From assembly GCA_032622095.1 (NCBI GenBank), contig CP136066.1:190824816-190888815 (forward strand): a stretch of 64,000 bases of DNA, written 5' to 3'. Origin of the DNA: Siphonodentalium dalli. Taxonomy: Eukaryota; Mollusca; Scaphopoda; Gadilida; Siphonodentaliidae. Of the stretch, positions 48,301 through 57,975 are shown in pieces. Below the pieces are notes generated by a model. That model was not told where the DNA came from. It did no database searches and worked only from the letters and a program-made list of their open reading frames with translations. A program made the translations under genes and the position numbers. Numbering within the stretch: the stretch's first letter is position 1; each line of letters starts with the position of its first letter.

Positions 48301-49682
48301 TTAAAAGACACCAAATAGTATAAATAAAACATTTGCTCACTGTCAATCATTCATTGATCACCAGGAGGATAAATTGAGAAGTAGCATTTGTTTTTAGAAT
48401 ACATCTATGGCTCCCTCAATACATGCGATAAGAAGGTTTCGTGAAGTATATATATTGTATCTACGGTATCATTGAAATTCATTCTAAAACTCAAAATAGC
48501 TAAAATACTGTTATGATTTTGACACAAATCTGCTGGCACGGTCGACTGTTTACAAACAGATGACAATCGAGAACTGTTACCCGTGACGATGGGTTGGGTA
48601 GCATTTGTGTATCGAACTGAATAAGACTAAAAGCCCCGGAATCGAACATCTTGTTGTCAACACAAATTGATTTCGCTTATTGGTGGACAGAAGCTGTCCA
48701 CTTTACATATAGGTAAAGGCTCAGATTCATTAAATATCATAAACATCTCAACAATACAAATTCTGACTATAGAAGTTACTTTACATATTTCGATGTGAAG
48801 CGTGGGCAATTCTTATTTTATTTATTTGCTATTGATTATTTATTCCACCTATTTGCTCACTAGTCAGTTCCTGACTGCACGCGGGACAATTCCTCCCGGG
48901 TTCTTTTATTTTTACACAGCTCTTTGTTGCAGTCCCACCACTGCCTGGTTTGTATATAGTGTCGTCGCTACGGTAGTTTCGATTAATTGATTCTATCATT
49001 AGTTCTGTATTTGTATTCTCTAATATTATATCTTACTTGATAAAAGGTGAAAATTGTGCAAGTCTTCACACCAATGTTCGATATAATATAATAGATAAGG
49101 CATGTCATTTATTATGCCCAAATGGTGGTCCCCGAGGAGGAATACTCAAATCGCCTTCGTCTCGCAGTCTACTCCGCTCGGTTCACTGTTTGCCATAGTC
49201 AAATCCAAACAATGCATTATCTATTTAGTGCATTTTCTCCACCCTTAACCCAATGTTGTATTTTGACTTGAATTGACCTATGTATATGCTGCTAACATAG
49301 AACCAGTGTGCGTTGTTGAACTTGTTGTGTTATGTGTTATGGGTTGTGTGGTTAGAACGTACAACTACATTTCGGAATAATTAAAATCGGATCGAACAAT
49401 ATGTGTTCTATCGAAATTGGTGCTAACTACTAATTCCAAAGCAACACCGATTAAATCACGCTCTCCATTTCAGAATCGGCTTTTGTTGATGGAATGTACG
49501 AGTCAGGAACATGGAAGCTTCATGACGGTTCACCGATGACCTATTATTCCTGGCGGTATAGCGAACCTGCCAGCCCGACAACAAAACAGTGCATCAAGTT
49601 CGCTGACCTATTTAGCTACGCCTGGAGAACAGTGAATTGTCAAACAGAGAAGAGGCCAGTTGTTTGTCAGCTTGATATGTAG
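33023..49682 (+). CDS. Secreted PAN domain - Thr linker - C-type lectin protein (four exons)
   Basis: Exons 33023-33332, 41105-41167, 43697-43882 and 49474-49682 join with phase-1 introns throughout, giving 255 residues. Order: a short basic N-terminus and hydrophobic signal peptide (about residues 10-32, ending ATAHG); a PAN/apple-like domain with C-x3-C-x5-C-x11-C (about 35-100); a run of 13 Thr (about 111-123); a C-type lectin domain (126-255) with YCEADGG, WKLHDG and a C-terminal VVCQLDM. Extracellular recognition is likely. The calcium/sugar site is atypical: SEPAS replaces the usual EPN, WRTVNC replaces WND..C, and FVDGM replaces WIGL, so classical Ca-dependent sugar binding is doubtful. 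Donors are gtgagt, gtaagt and gtatgg; acceptors are ttaatag, tatcag and ttcag. Start chosen at the ATG preceding the signal peptide. Two internal-phase-matched optional exons could be alternatively spliced. No clear polyadenylation signal was identified within 200 bases. Confidence 0.75.
34930..35400. repeat. Dispersed repeat inside the Harbinger-like element
   Basis: Two related modules each contain a caaaatgtgtttacgga/gcaaaatgtttgtatggacg block and gacaaccgac, ending near atatacccgccgacttatat. The 148-codon ORF at 35184-35630 crosses it and shows no domain. Confidence 0.45.
35835..35960. repeat. G-rich dispersed repeat, copy 1
   Basis: Shares ggggtgggtccc, ggtggtgggt and a ctgg/ccag-acgccccc-type ending with 45365-45480. 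Contains a C-run at 35951-35961. Confidence 0.5.
35960..36136 (+). pseudogene. Myb/SANT-like DNA-binding domain fragment
   Basis: The frame encodes PTADERKTFLGIVEKRIKIL followed by NKET, WKEIS and PNRTKTQ, a three-helix Myb/SANT-like pattern with spaced aromatic and basic residues, as in the Myb-like protein encoded by Harbinger elements and their domesticated relatives. The frame ends FF-TGA-DV where the family commonly has a Trp, so the TGA probably replaced TGG. There is no start Met in the domain and no partner transposase. DNA binding by an ancestor is inferred from the family only. Confidence 0.5.
36477..37189. other. Intron 1, no gene seen
   Basis: AT-rich intronic sequence with a short TA tract near 36808-36818. 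Nothing recognised. Confidence 0.4.
37190..37510 (-). repeat. Fold-back repeat family, copy 1 (partial)
   Basis: It carries gcgcgggccata, gttaaagagcg, a cacctg motif and cattatgagtcgataatgtg in the orientation opposite to the copies at 39.8-41.1 kb. Most diverged of the four copies. Confidence 0.55.
37511..38046 (+). mobile_element. LINE 3'-end fragment, copy A
   Basis: The segment from gccgatacaggaggcactat to aaccttgtcctttataatg is about 95% the same as 38884-39412. In translation it corresponds to the C-terminal tail of a LINE ORF2 (ADTGG..FKQQ-type sequence) plus 3' UTR. It has no RT motifs itself. Confidence 0.7.
38036..38440 (-). repeat. Fold-back repeat family, copy 2 (left arm)
   Basis: Near-identical to the reverse complement of 39790-40165. 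Shared blocks include gttaaagagcgcacacctgg, gtcattgtccgcat, gcagattatcta and cattatcgactca. Short inverted motifs (gagcagataat/attatctgctc) recur, like subterminal transposase-binding sites. Confidence 0.7.
38430..39412 (+). mobile_element. LINE fragment, copy B, with RT palm remnant
   Basis: Starts with LQSFADDTTLHTSG (the RT YADD-type box, 38445-38490), then a broken linker. An ORF at 38615-38920 follows, with SLKFLGIIIDDNLTFKDHI and NAIYSINKVKRILPKNCLRT, typical of the post-palm region, then the tail shared with copy A. Stops and frameshifts show it is dead. Different subfamily from the LINE at 20-22 kb. Confidence 0.75.
39413..39789. other. Intron 1, no gene seen
   Basis: AT-rich spacer between LINE copy B and the right fold-back arm, containing ggggcggcaggaagacggc near 39710. 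It may be LINE- or host-derived. Confidence 0.4.
39790..40545 (+). repeat. Fold-back repeat family, copy 3 (right arm)
   Basis: Inverted partner of copy 2. It starts in tgtacaaaataaacaatc and ends with gcaaaattgttggtgtcagt. Contains a C-run at 39907-39919, gtgcgctctttaac and many attatctgct/agcagattat motifs. Confidence 0.7.
40546..41090 (+). repeat. Fold-back repeat family, copy 4, tandem to copy 3
   Basis: Follows copy 3 directly, head to tail. Shares cattatctgctta, cgtacgctctttaa, gaatcaaata, tgtcgattatgtg and gcaaaattgttggtgtcagt with it. Lies immediately upstream of exon 2, so its end supplies part of the polypyrimidine/acceptor region. Confidence 0.65.
41105..41167 (+). CDS. Exon 2: Thr-rich linker
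   Basis: Sixty-three bases encode (A)SDRPVP followed by 13 Thr and Ala. The acceptor tttaatag has a pyrimidine-rich lead and the donor is gtaagt. Both ends are phase 1, so skipping keeps the frame. It is a coding ACN microsatellite, probably length-polymorphic and O-glycosylated. It lies 15-20 bases after a dispersed repeat copy. Confidence 0.65.
41596..41919 (+). pseudogene. SWIM-type zinc-finger/YqaJ-associated ORF fragment, partial
   Basis: A 107-codon ORF in intron 2 starts MSDNKERRVSNLVDLPPEF. It contains YKYFSEGYIHSISRF and DIHCSCQVG, which resembles the first half (C-x-C) of a SWIM zinc finger as found in invertebrate YqaJ-recombinase-like multicopy proteins. The usual H-x-H half does not follow; the frame degenerates into AT-rich sequence, perhaps after a splice donor near 41886. 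It could be the first exon of a mobile-element-type gene or a truncated copy. Family call is by pattern only. Confidence 0.4.
41920..43479. other. Intron 2, no further gene seen
   Basis: AT-rich intronic sequence with an A-run at 42713-42724. Short ORFs at 42362-42651 have no motif. Confidence 0.4.
43480..43625. repeat. Small dispersed repeat upstream of exon 3
   Basis: Palindromic layout around tagcgcttc...gaagcgctta, flanked by atagcatttatgtagcgc and aatgcgctatataaat, a MITE-like arrangement. An AT-rich (tatatta)n stretch follows to exon 3. Confidence 0.5.
43697..43882 (+). CDS. Exon 3: first half of the C-type lectin domain
   Basis: Encodes CSIPGY, VICWKYNA, WDEAVAYCEADGGHLITV and QSFFVNKL, the usual first half of a C-type lectin domain. 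Acceptor acatttatcag, donor g/gtatgg, phase 1 at both ends. Confidence 0.8.
43883..44869. other. Intron 3, first part, no gene seen
   Basis: AT-rich sequence; the minus-strand ORF at 43989-44264 lacks any domain. Confidence 0.4.
44870..45235. repeat. Dispersed repeat related to 30.8-31.2 kb
   Basis: Contains catcttggattttactcttt, aaaaatatggctgccatggg, ccatcttgaattttac and aaacatggccaccagcagcc, matching the modules at 30885-31160. It accounts for the 135-codon ORF here. Confidence 0.6.
45360..45485. repeat. G-rich dispersed repeat, copy 2
   Basis: Diverged copy of 35835-35960, with ggggtgggtcccc, ggtggtggtgggtaccc, an A-run and tgacgcccccgg in the same order. Confidence 0.5.
45898..46150 (-). 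CDS. Hypothetical open stretch, uncertain
   Basis: A stop-to-stop minus-strand frame of about 80 codons without an ATG start contains PRSCRHCSDCLVYSAFSVEF and a terminal ERVRWICITDGKLEWPTRTF. Composition is protein-like, but no family was recognised and it lies antisense within intron 3. It could be a degraded mobile-element exon or chance. Confidence 0.15.
46160..49473. other. Intron 3, remaining part; decayed ORF at 48061-48222
   Basis: Mostly featureless AT-rich sequence. A plus-strand open stretch at about 48064-48222 encodes a protein-like acidic tail (ETDIAFVPMDTATQLEAVAP and on to PDAAKQSS, stop) without a visible start. It might be the 3' end of a retroelement or processed gene. Nothing else is supported. 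Confidence 0.3.
49474..49682 (+). CDS. Exon 4: second half of the C-type lectin domain and stop
   Basis: Encodes GMYESGTWKLHDGSPMTYYS, SEPASPTTKQC and the terminal VNCQTEKRPVVCQ cysteines, then TAG at 49680. Acceptor ctctccatttcag. Joining to exon 3 restores codon G+AA. Confidence 0.85.
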
Positions 49683-50062
49683 CTCATGCGAAAGCAATGG
49701 CCAAGCAAAAAGGTCTTGATAGGAGTGTCAATTCGACATGCCACTACAAGAACCCACCAATCTGGAGCAAGACTGGTCATAATCCGTTATGAAAGTAGAC
49801 ATAGGACTTATCTATTATTATACAGGAGAGAATATAATAGACGCTGGACTCTAATTGACCAATAACCTTGTTTGTTTTTACATAAAAATACACACAAATA
49901 TTCCCTATAAATTCCTATATAATAGGTAAATTAGCCACATAGAAGTTAACACTTCGTATTGAATTTTGTGGTGGGGTGTGAACAGTAGGAGTATTTTAGC
50001 GCGGTTCTGATCCTACTTGCACAAAAAGCAGATTCCCTACATGACATGTTATAAGTTAATGT
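49683..50062. other. 3' flank of the lectin gene
   Basis: Presumed 3' UTR and flank. No canonical AATAAA was noticed close to the stop; the terminal exon may extend further. Confidence 0.4.
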
Positions 50063-50190
50063 GGTGGATTGACGGTAACATGATGTGACATTGACGGCTT
50101 GTAGTTTAAGTTGAACCGAGCCGCCAAGAGTCGAGGTTGAACGTACGCCCATAGTCGTCAATGTCACACCATGTTACCGTCAATCCACAA
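50063..50190. repeat. Inverted repeat, 33-bp arms
   Basis: gtggattgacggtaacatg at 50063 pairs with its complement ending at 50189. The arms are 33 bases with one or two mismatches, and the loop is about 60 bases containing gaaccgagccgcc. Possibly a small MITE or the stem of a transcript from the lectin 3' side. Confidence 0.75.
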
Positions 50191-50872
50191 CAATGACGTA
50201 TATGTTCTGGCGACAGTCCTGGTCATTCTTAGCAATTTGACATTTATTCCGAAGTGTAATTAGCAGAAAATGTAAAAATCTCCTATCGCTCTCTCATAAC
50301 GGTATTCAACGTAAATGACGTCCTGAAAAAGCAGGCCAGCGATCGACGACGAAGCGGTTGTCTTGGTGTCTCTTATGTTGACGGCTCAAGATGGAAACAT
50401 GGGATATTTTGATCATTCAACTGTGCTGTTTCTTATGAGGCGGAACATATGATTTTGTATTCATAAAATTTACCCATATGTCAATCAATCATTGAGATGT
50501 TAAGAACGTTCATAACCTGGGTATTAAACTGAAATATTATGCATTAGGCCTATGGAAAACATTTACACCATTGTAACCTAAGGTAGCAATACACGATTTT
50601 TGGCCATTTTCACCATTTTGAGGGGGAACTGCACTACAACCTTCTGCTGCGCCATGGTCATTGATAAACAGCATATGAGAGCCAGGTTACAAGATGCAGA
50701 AATGGTCAATGTATAATCCGTCTGTCTTTGACAGGAATTGTCTCATCATAAGTTGAATGATCTCCCTTAGACTGACTTAGAAAAATCTTCATTTAACCAT
50801 TTTTTGGCCGTAATTGGCCGTCTTCGGTCCCTTAGCTAACCATGACACAGCGAATGTCAGTCTATAATCACC
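50191..50872. other. No gene seen
   Basis: Non-coding sequence; ggccattttcaccattttga and ttttggccgtaattggccgt patches recall dispersed repeats, but no partner was found. Confidence 0.35.
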
Positions 50873-50875
50873 TTA

Positions 50876-52012
50876 GGCCACTGTTAATTAAATTTCTGTT
50901 CAGCGTCAATCGAGATTTCCATATAAGAAAGCGTAATGCGGTGATTATTAATTATTTCCAGGGGATCTTGTTTGTGTCAGAATCTCTACTGTGGCTATGC
51001 CCATAGCGATCATACTCTGACCGGAAACATTGAAAATAATAGCGCAGGTGATATATTTAAAAGTTTAAAATACCTATTGCTTAAAATGTATTTAACTGTA
51101 GGTATAACAATGTATTTAACTGTATGTTAAGGTCACAGCTTGTGATTGCATGATTGAGATGAGCCAATTTTGCTTTGATTTGCTTACAATCCTGGTACCG
51201 GTATATATCTCGGCTAATAAAAACAGTTTTATTGCAATTATTGGATCACAAAAATCATGATGGCACCATCCCTACTCTCAGGTGCCAAATAATAGTGTCA
51301 GCACGATTATTAATTTTGGAGAAAATTCCCAACGATCACTATTATTTGGAATTGAGACATAGAGTGAAATTGCCATCTCTATTATTAATTTCAGCCTAAA
51401 TCCCCACACATCACTATTATTAGGCCATCACGATTATTAGGCACCTGAGAGTAATTGTCAAATGGATTATTTAGGAACAAGTATTAACAAAGAAATTTAT
51501 ATAAAGTAGGCTCCCTGACGCAACATTTCTTTTTAGTTCGATTAATTTGATTTCAGAAATTGTTGTTAAATACAATGACACCATTGCCACTCCAGTCATT
51601 TCCAACTTGCAACGACCGAATTTGATCTATGCTAACATTTGAAGCATTGTGACTGTCCAACTTTACATTTATTATAAAATTCCCAACAGTTTTATCAGCG
51701 TCAAAATGAGTAATTTTCACTCTGTAAACGTCGGGAATGTGCAATTTAATCAACATTTTTGCGATATTATAACATTAAACCGGAAATATGACAAAGGTGA
51801 CCTTATCGTGACACGGGAAATGGCAGTGTATACATCCGTACGAAAAATAACCACACATATTTCCGGTCGATTTGATCGCTGCACGTCGAGAGGTACAACA
51901 AAAGTTGATTTAACGCCCGCATGGTGAAATAATAAACGGAATGCGCTATTATTTTCGGCGAAAATCAAAACGCGGCGATTGACGCTAAACAGAAATTTAA
52001 TTAACAGTGGCC
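50876..52012. mobile_element. 1.14-kb DNA transposon with 38-bp TIRs and TTA duplication
   Basis: Left end GGCCACTGTTAATTAAATTT... and right end are inverted copies over about 38 bases with one mismatch. The trinucleotide TTA flanks both sides (50873-50875 and 52013-52015), the target duplication typical of PIF/Harbinger (TWA). No transposase is evident; minus-strand ORFs at 51553-51756 and 51750-51968 show no recognisable domain. A nested smaller inverted repeat (actctcaggtgcc at 51281 and its complement at 51452) with repeated aataatagtg motifs sits inside. Confidence 0.8.
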
Positions 52013-52015
52013 TTA

Positions 52016-52972
52016 TGAGCTGATATAGCCTAGATATTTGTCAGATATAATAAACAAATTAAAAAAGTTATCGTATCAATTTTTATATTTTACCTTCGAA
52101 GTGCAGATGACTGTTTTCAAGGGACAGAAATCGAGCTCTTTTCCGGTGGAGTACCACACAGAGCTGGTCGACATCAGATTCCAAAAACATACTTCGTATT
52201 CAAACATCATCCCATTTTGTATACTATGGTGCCTTTATAAAATAAATAAACCATCAAACCATTACTCCCAGAAATAACAGAGGCCAAACTGACAGTTATA
52301 GCCCTTATATGCTTAAAATCATATTATTCAGCCCTCCTACAAATTCATAGAATACTGTATTGCTACCTAAAGGACAACACTGAGGGTTTCAGATTTTGAT
52401 CCATGAGAGTAACTCTGAAGTGTGTTCATCCATGTTTCAGAGTCTTATATCTCAGTCCACGCATCTCTCAGGCGTGATGTTGTCATGTTCAGATTTCTGA
52501 ATTCCTATTTCACTCACATCAGTTCAAAATATAGTATAATTTTTGATGAATTCATGCTATTTTTTGCAAGGTATTTTCAGCATTTTCAGGGTGTAATAGT
52601 CACATGATTATGTAAATTACCCATAACGCGAGGAAGATAGCGACAAACGTGATAGCTGTGATAAGAGGCTGAACGAAATAAATATTGTGTTGTTTTATAG
52701 CCAGTTTTGGAATATGATAACATGCAATGTATATATAAAGACCCCGCTATTTGAGAGTGGAACCAAGGAAGATAACGGGTTAATGATTTACTAAATCAGT
52801 CTTCTTCGCGGTTTGTGAATGACACGCGGCCCAACAAAGGGGTTGGTTTTAAGAAGCTATATAAATATTCGTTCCCTGAGAACTATAATGTCGTAAGTCC
52901 GTTTTGGCGGGAAAAATGAGATATTGGTATCGTTGGAATCGCCGCAAAACTTTCTCCGTGCTATGATATCGT
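52016..52972. other. No gene seen
   Basis: AT-rich intergenic sequence. Short ORFs lack motifs. Confidence 0.4.
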
Positions 52973-53520
52973 AACTTTGTAACCCTTTTTAAACAAGGAT
53001 GGGTGAAATATTTTCATTTTACTAGTTGGAGTTGTTCTCTGCTAATCATTTGTAACCGTAACCGCGAAAACACGTCGCTTTTTTAAAACGACTTCCAAAT
53101 GTAACCGTAGCAGCGAAAACACGTCGCATTTTTTAAACGACTTCCAAATGTAACTTTGTAACCCTTTTTAAACAAGGATGGGTGAAATATTTTCATTTTT
53201 CTAGTTGGAGTTGTTCTCTGCTAATCATTTGTAACCGTAACCGCGAAAACACGTCGCATTTTTAAAACGACTTCCAAATGTAACCGTGACCGCGAAAACA
53301 AGTCGCATTTTTTTAAACGACTTGCAAATGTAACTTTGTAACCCTTTTTAAACAAGGATGGGTGAAATATTTTCATTTTGCTAGTTGGAGTTGTTCTCTG
53401 CTAATCATTTGTAACCGTAGCCGCGAAAACACGTCGCATTTTTAAAACGACTTCCAAATGTAACCGTGACCGCGAAAATACGTCGCATTTTTGAAACGAC
53501 TTCTAAATGTAACCTATGTA
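52973..53520. repeat. Higher-order tandem repeat, about 180-bp unit, three copies
   Basis: Each unit (starting about 52973, 53151 and 53331) has an actttgtaacccttttt...gggtgaaatattttcatttt block, then two copies of a roughly 50-bp subunit aaccgtaaccgcgaaaacac plus gtcgcatttttaaaacgact. The subunit can fold through gtcg...cgac. Confidence 0.85.
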
Positions 53521-54910
53521 ACCAGGTTACAAATGCATAACGTATATTTCCTGCACCAAAACTGGACATATCTACATTGACCAATTGCGTTACACAAAAT
53601 CGTCATGTGGAAAAACTTTGACGAATGGCGGATTCTGAAATTTGGAAGAAATGGTATCGGAAGGAAATAACTTTGTTTCATTATATTTTCACACTTGTTA
53701 ATTAGTGGTCTGCAATGTTGTCTGCGCAAATGTTTAGTCAACTAAATATGCTTGATTAAACGCATGTTATGAGATATATGAGCATCTTAATAGGTGTGAC
53801 ACTGGAGATTCTACACACTTGCCCTGACGTGAATGCAAGCCATCGATGGCTCGTTGTTATGTTATCGAGATACGATATTAAAGCACGTATGGTTTTGTCC
53901 AAGATTTTCGGATATAATGGGTTGACGGGTAATCCAAACGTCCATCTTCACATTCTTGATATCACCCAATTTCGCTACGAAAAGCAAACATATCTAACTT
54001 TTTCTGGCGAAAGGAAGTTGACAATATTTAACCTGATAGCGCATTGCTCTGTCAATACAATAATAATAATGCTATCTGGGACCAACATACTGCTGGTAGG
54101 AATGGCAACGCGATGGACAATGTGGGGTGGACAATGGATGCTCGTCCATAATAATAAAACATTCAATATCTCGGAAATCTTCAGCCCAGTTGTCATAGTT
54201 TGTGCATTGAGTTTTGTCAGACCGTTGAGTACGCAGTTTTTGCAGGTGAAGAAGTCTGACTTTAATTATTAAAAGGCGTCAGTTTCATTGAATTTTAGTT
54301 TAGTTCTTTTCCGTGACATAAGTGAAACATGTACTGATTTCAGGAAACGAACCAGTTACGAGTTCGTTCAACGTGCGTGTTAGTGATGCCACATTTTCGA
54401 TTGTATATCTGATCCCCGACACCAAACGGAGCAAGTTTACTGTCAGCAGATAAGAGTTTGTCGGAATCTCCAGTGATGAAAAAGCATTATATTCTATCCA
54501 AGTAGAACATTGTCGACATATGAAGCATGATACACTGGCCGGGTGCCAGTGGTGGACAGACAATTTTATGAAACAATTTTCAGAAAATAGTTCGTGTTTG
54601 GTATGTTTGTTTTGCGGTAATAGTTTTGTTCAACTATTATTTTTGGTCACAAATGAAACGAACGCTTTATGATCTGCACAATGACTGTCTTCTTTAATTG
54701 AAAGTTCCATATCTTTGTTGTGATTTTAAGTTTGATGTTCTAGAACATAATTCGCGTTGTGGTCCCTAAATTGCGTATGAAGAAGTCTGACTTTAATTTT
54801 AATACAATTTTCTGATAACGTTTCTGCTGTAAATGTAACAATCAATCACATTAAAAGTAAAAATTGGAATGTGAATCAAGAATGTGAAGATGGACGTTTG
54901 GATTTCCCAC
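53521..54910. repeat. Region with inverted and direct duplications
   Basis: aatccaaacgtccatcttca at 53931 has its complement at 54866-54905, and gaagaagtctgactttaatt occurs directly at 54248 and 54778. The 167-codon ORF at 53769-54272 lies inside and has no domain. Probably a degenerate mobile element. Confidence 0.45.
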
Positions 54911-57430
54911 ATTTGTTAGTCATTTGTTTGCAATGTTTGTACCGAGTTAGGCATACTTGTGCAGAATTAGCTCATCGGTTCAACTTTATGAGCCCAATGT
55001 TACAGGAAGTATTAAACTGTTGCCGATTTCGAACCACATTTTAGTTAATATAACTGTGCTTCGAGTCCAATTAATAGGCTTGTCCCGATCTCATTGTTTA
55101 TCGTGATTACCAGTTCAAAGTTCGAATTTATTATAACAGTATTCAGTTTTTAAATAATATTGTATTACTAATCCATTTTACTCATGCATTTCTTCGAGCA
55201 ACTGTAACATCGATGTTATTGTGTTGCTGATTTTCAACTTTCTGGTCGGTGTTTATGCTGAACTATTAACTTTTTATTCTCAGTCTGGGGTAAATTGTGT
55301 TCTTCCCCGTAGAAATAACCAATACATTTGCACATGTCATGAGATAGAAAAGAACAAAGAGAACGGTACATACACGCAGTGATACTGTATACAACGTTCA
55401 ATGTATCTTTAGTCCGTCTGTTCATTTGATAATTGTATTACAAATACCATAAAGCATTTTTGAATTATATACTTTACAATCACAAACCAAAGCGAATTGA
55501 GGCCTTACATGAACAGAACATGACGATATAGGCATACATTGTTCTTAGATTGATTACTTGTATTGTTCAAGTTGCGATAATCTGATGCTGACATTTTATA
55601 ACGATTTTTGTGAGTAAACGACATTCAATTTCATTAAATTCAGGGATTGTTATAAACAATGACTAGAATCGCAAAAATTGTCAAATTGGGGCAATGAATA
55701 TAAGAACAGAATATGTCTAGATTTTTCATTTTCTCCATGTTGATTGTCTGAGCCTTTAAAATGTTTACCATCAGACCATCGCGAAGGTACCAAGTCGTGT
55801 TAAGTCCACTAAATATTACTTGTGTGATCACAACTATGACATGAATATACTGAATAATTTAACGATTGATTCTCCCGTATCGATACGTGGAAGCTGTATA
55901 ACGTCGGAAAATTTCCGGTGTGTGGATATCCTTGCATATGCGGACTATGATGCTCTTTAATGACATTTATTCATACACCATTCTGACAGAAGATATTGTT
56001 CCACCAAAGGTCTTCGATGAACACAGAGGACGGCGTTTTACTACATAAAACGGGTCAACATTTTATTGCAGAAATGAACGGAGTTCAATGCGGTCACTGG
56101 ATTTGGATAGCGAGCAAAATCAACAAACAACATGAATCCCTAGGGGATTGATACAAAGTCTTCTGAATCGATAAGCAGTCAAAACCCATAACCACATTTA
56201 ATCCGTTGTGTATACGTATATACTTTAACAAGGTGTTGTCACCAACGCTGTTTTTCTTTATTTATAAATATAATCAGGGTTCCAGGCAAATTTGGCGAAA
56301 CCCGGTATGTTTTTTTTATGTTAGCAAGGAAACAAAGACCCAAACGACTGTTTTAGGTCTATATAGGTTTTTGTGAACGCTTATTTCATGTTTCGATGAT
56401 TTAGTTAGATTCGCAGCATTAATTATCGCATTGTTTCCGAACAAAATGGCATCGGTATACATCGGCCCAGTGTTGAAATAGTTAACATTTAGTGTTCTTT
56501 CATCGGATCAGAGCCAGTAGCTATTATAAATTACTTCTTGCATGTTTTTGTTGTAACCTGAGGTCTGGAAACCTGAATCAACATTAAAAGCCAAACAGTA
56601 TTATAACATTAGATAGTATTTTATACAGAGGTGATATTCTATGCAAAAGTGTCGTATCACCTTCGACGTTATGATCCAGAAGCCCGACGCAAAATGTCGT
56701 ATCTCCAAACACGTTTTCGTCATTTACTCGCAATCGCGTGAACAACAGGTCATGATATTCCCCATTAGATTGGATTTTCCAATATGTAAGAACTGTTTAT
56801 ATACGGAAACTGATCTACCAAAATTTCAATCTAAATTTTCTCGGAAAATGGACTTACAACATTATACATGTAGTTCTCAGGTGACGTATTGTAATAAAAG
56901 TTAAATCACATCTTACTGTTACTCTTAAAATTGTCAGTAACCAATGTGAATGTTTTGTGATGTCTTTGTATTGTGTTTTTGTATTGTTGATAAACAATAT
57001 GTTTTCAAAGAATATTCAAAATTAATAAACACAATCTCAGAAAGATTAAACTGATATTAAAATGTAACTCAAACACTGTTCAACTTCTTGTTAAACATTA
57101 AACAACTTAACAAGATAATGTAGTCATGGATGATTCAATCATGACATTTCGTACCCACATGTTTGCAGAGAGGGTCTTATCTCTGCTTACTGGGGCCGTT
57201 TATTTTACGGGGCTGATAAAAAGTCCCCGCATTTGCGACTGTGTTTTATATATTGTAATATGCTGTAACAACTATAGGTTCAATATGTTTGTAAACATGT
57301 ATGTTTATATTGTATCAGCGCTGATAAAAGGTAGCATAAAATGCCATGTTAACACAGCTCTATTGATATGGCCATTATAGAGCTAACACAGACACCACTT
57401 ACCAAAAAAGGTTGAATTTCAGATTCAAAC
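54911..57430. other. No gene seen
   Basis: About 2.5 kb of AT-rich intergenic sequence. ORFs at 55234-55831, 56641-56904 and 57126-57380 carry no recognised domain, signal or splice support. Confidence 0.4.
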
Positions 57431-57439
57431 TATTGCGCT

Positions 57440-57975
57440 GGACCGAAATTTACTTTAGCCAAAAAATTTGCCAAATGAAAATATTTGTTGCCAAATTATA
57501 TTATCATTTTCCAAATGCTATCCCTGATAGTATCATTTTCTGCAACCTTAATTATAATGTTTCGACACTCGCGAGTTGAACGACTTTTGACATCGATAGA
57601 AAAGCAGTTAGTTAATAATTAATTATACTCGCATCTCTATTGTGGTTTTAGCATACACCAATAAGCCAATAACCGAACAATACACTGGTAAAAGGGTTGC
57701 TTCATCCTGAGGGCACATCACAGGAGGATTAGTAATCCCTCCAACCATCAGTACTAATGCTATGAGATTAAACTGCATCTTAATAGTGTTGTTAACTTTT
57801 CCTAAACCTTAAAAACATTATGTTGTAAGAGTTTCCTGAAATGAATGGTAATGATTGACCAATATTTTTCAAATTGCTTTAGGAATTAAAAAGTGACTTG
57901 CCAAAACTTTTGCCAAATGAAAATATTTTTTTGCCAAATGTGAATTAGTTTTACCATTGGCAAATTTGGCAAGTG
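57440..57975. repeat. Repeated tttgccaaatgaaaatattt motif
   Basis: tttgccaaatgaaaatattt occurs at about 57470 and 57911, each in a local cluster of gccaaat/atttggc sequences that can self-pair (accattggcaaatttggcaa near 57950). Function unknown. Confidence 0.5.

Noticed and set aside
53769-54272. 167-codon ORF as a host gene
   Set aside because: No domain, signal or splice support, and it lies in a region of inverted and direct duplications.
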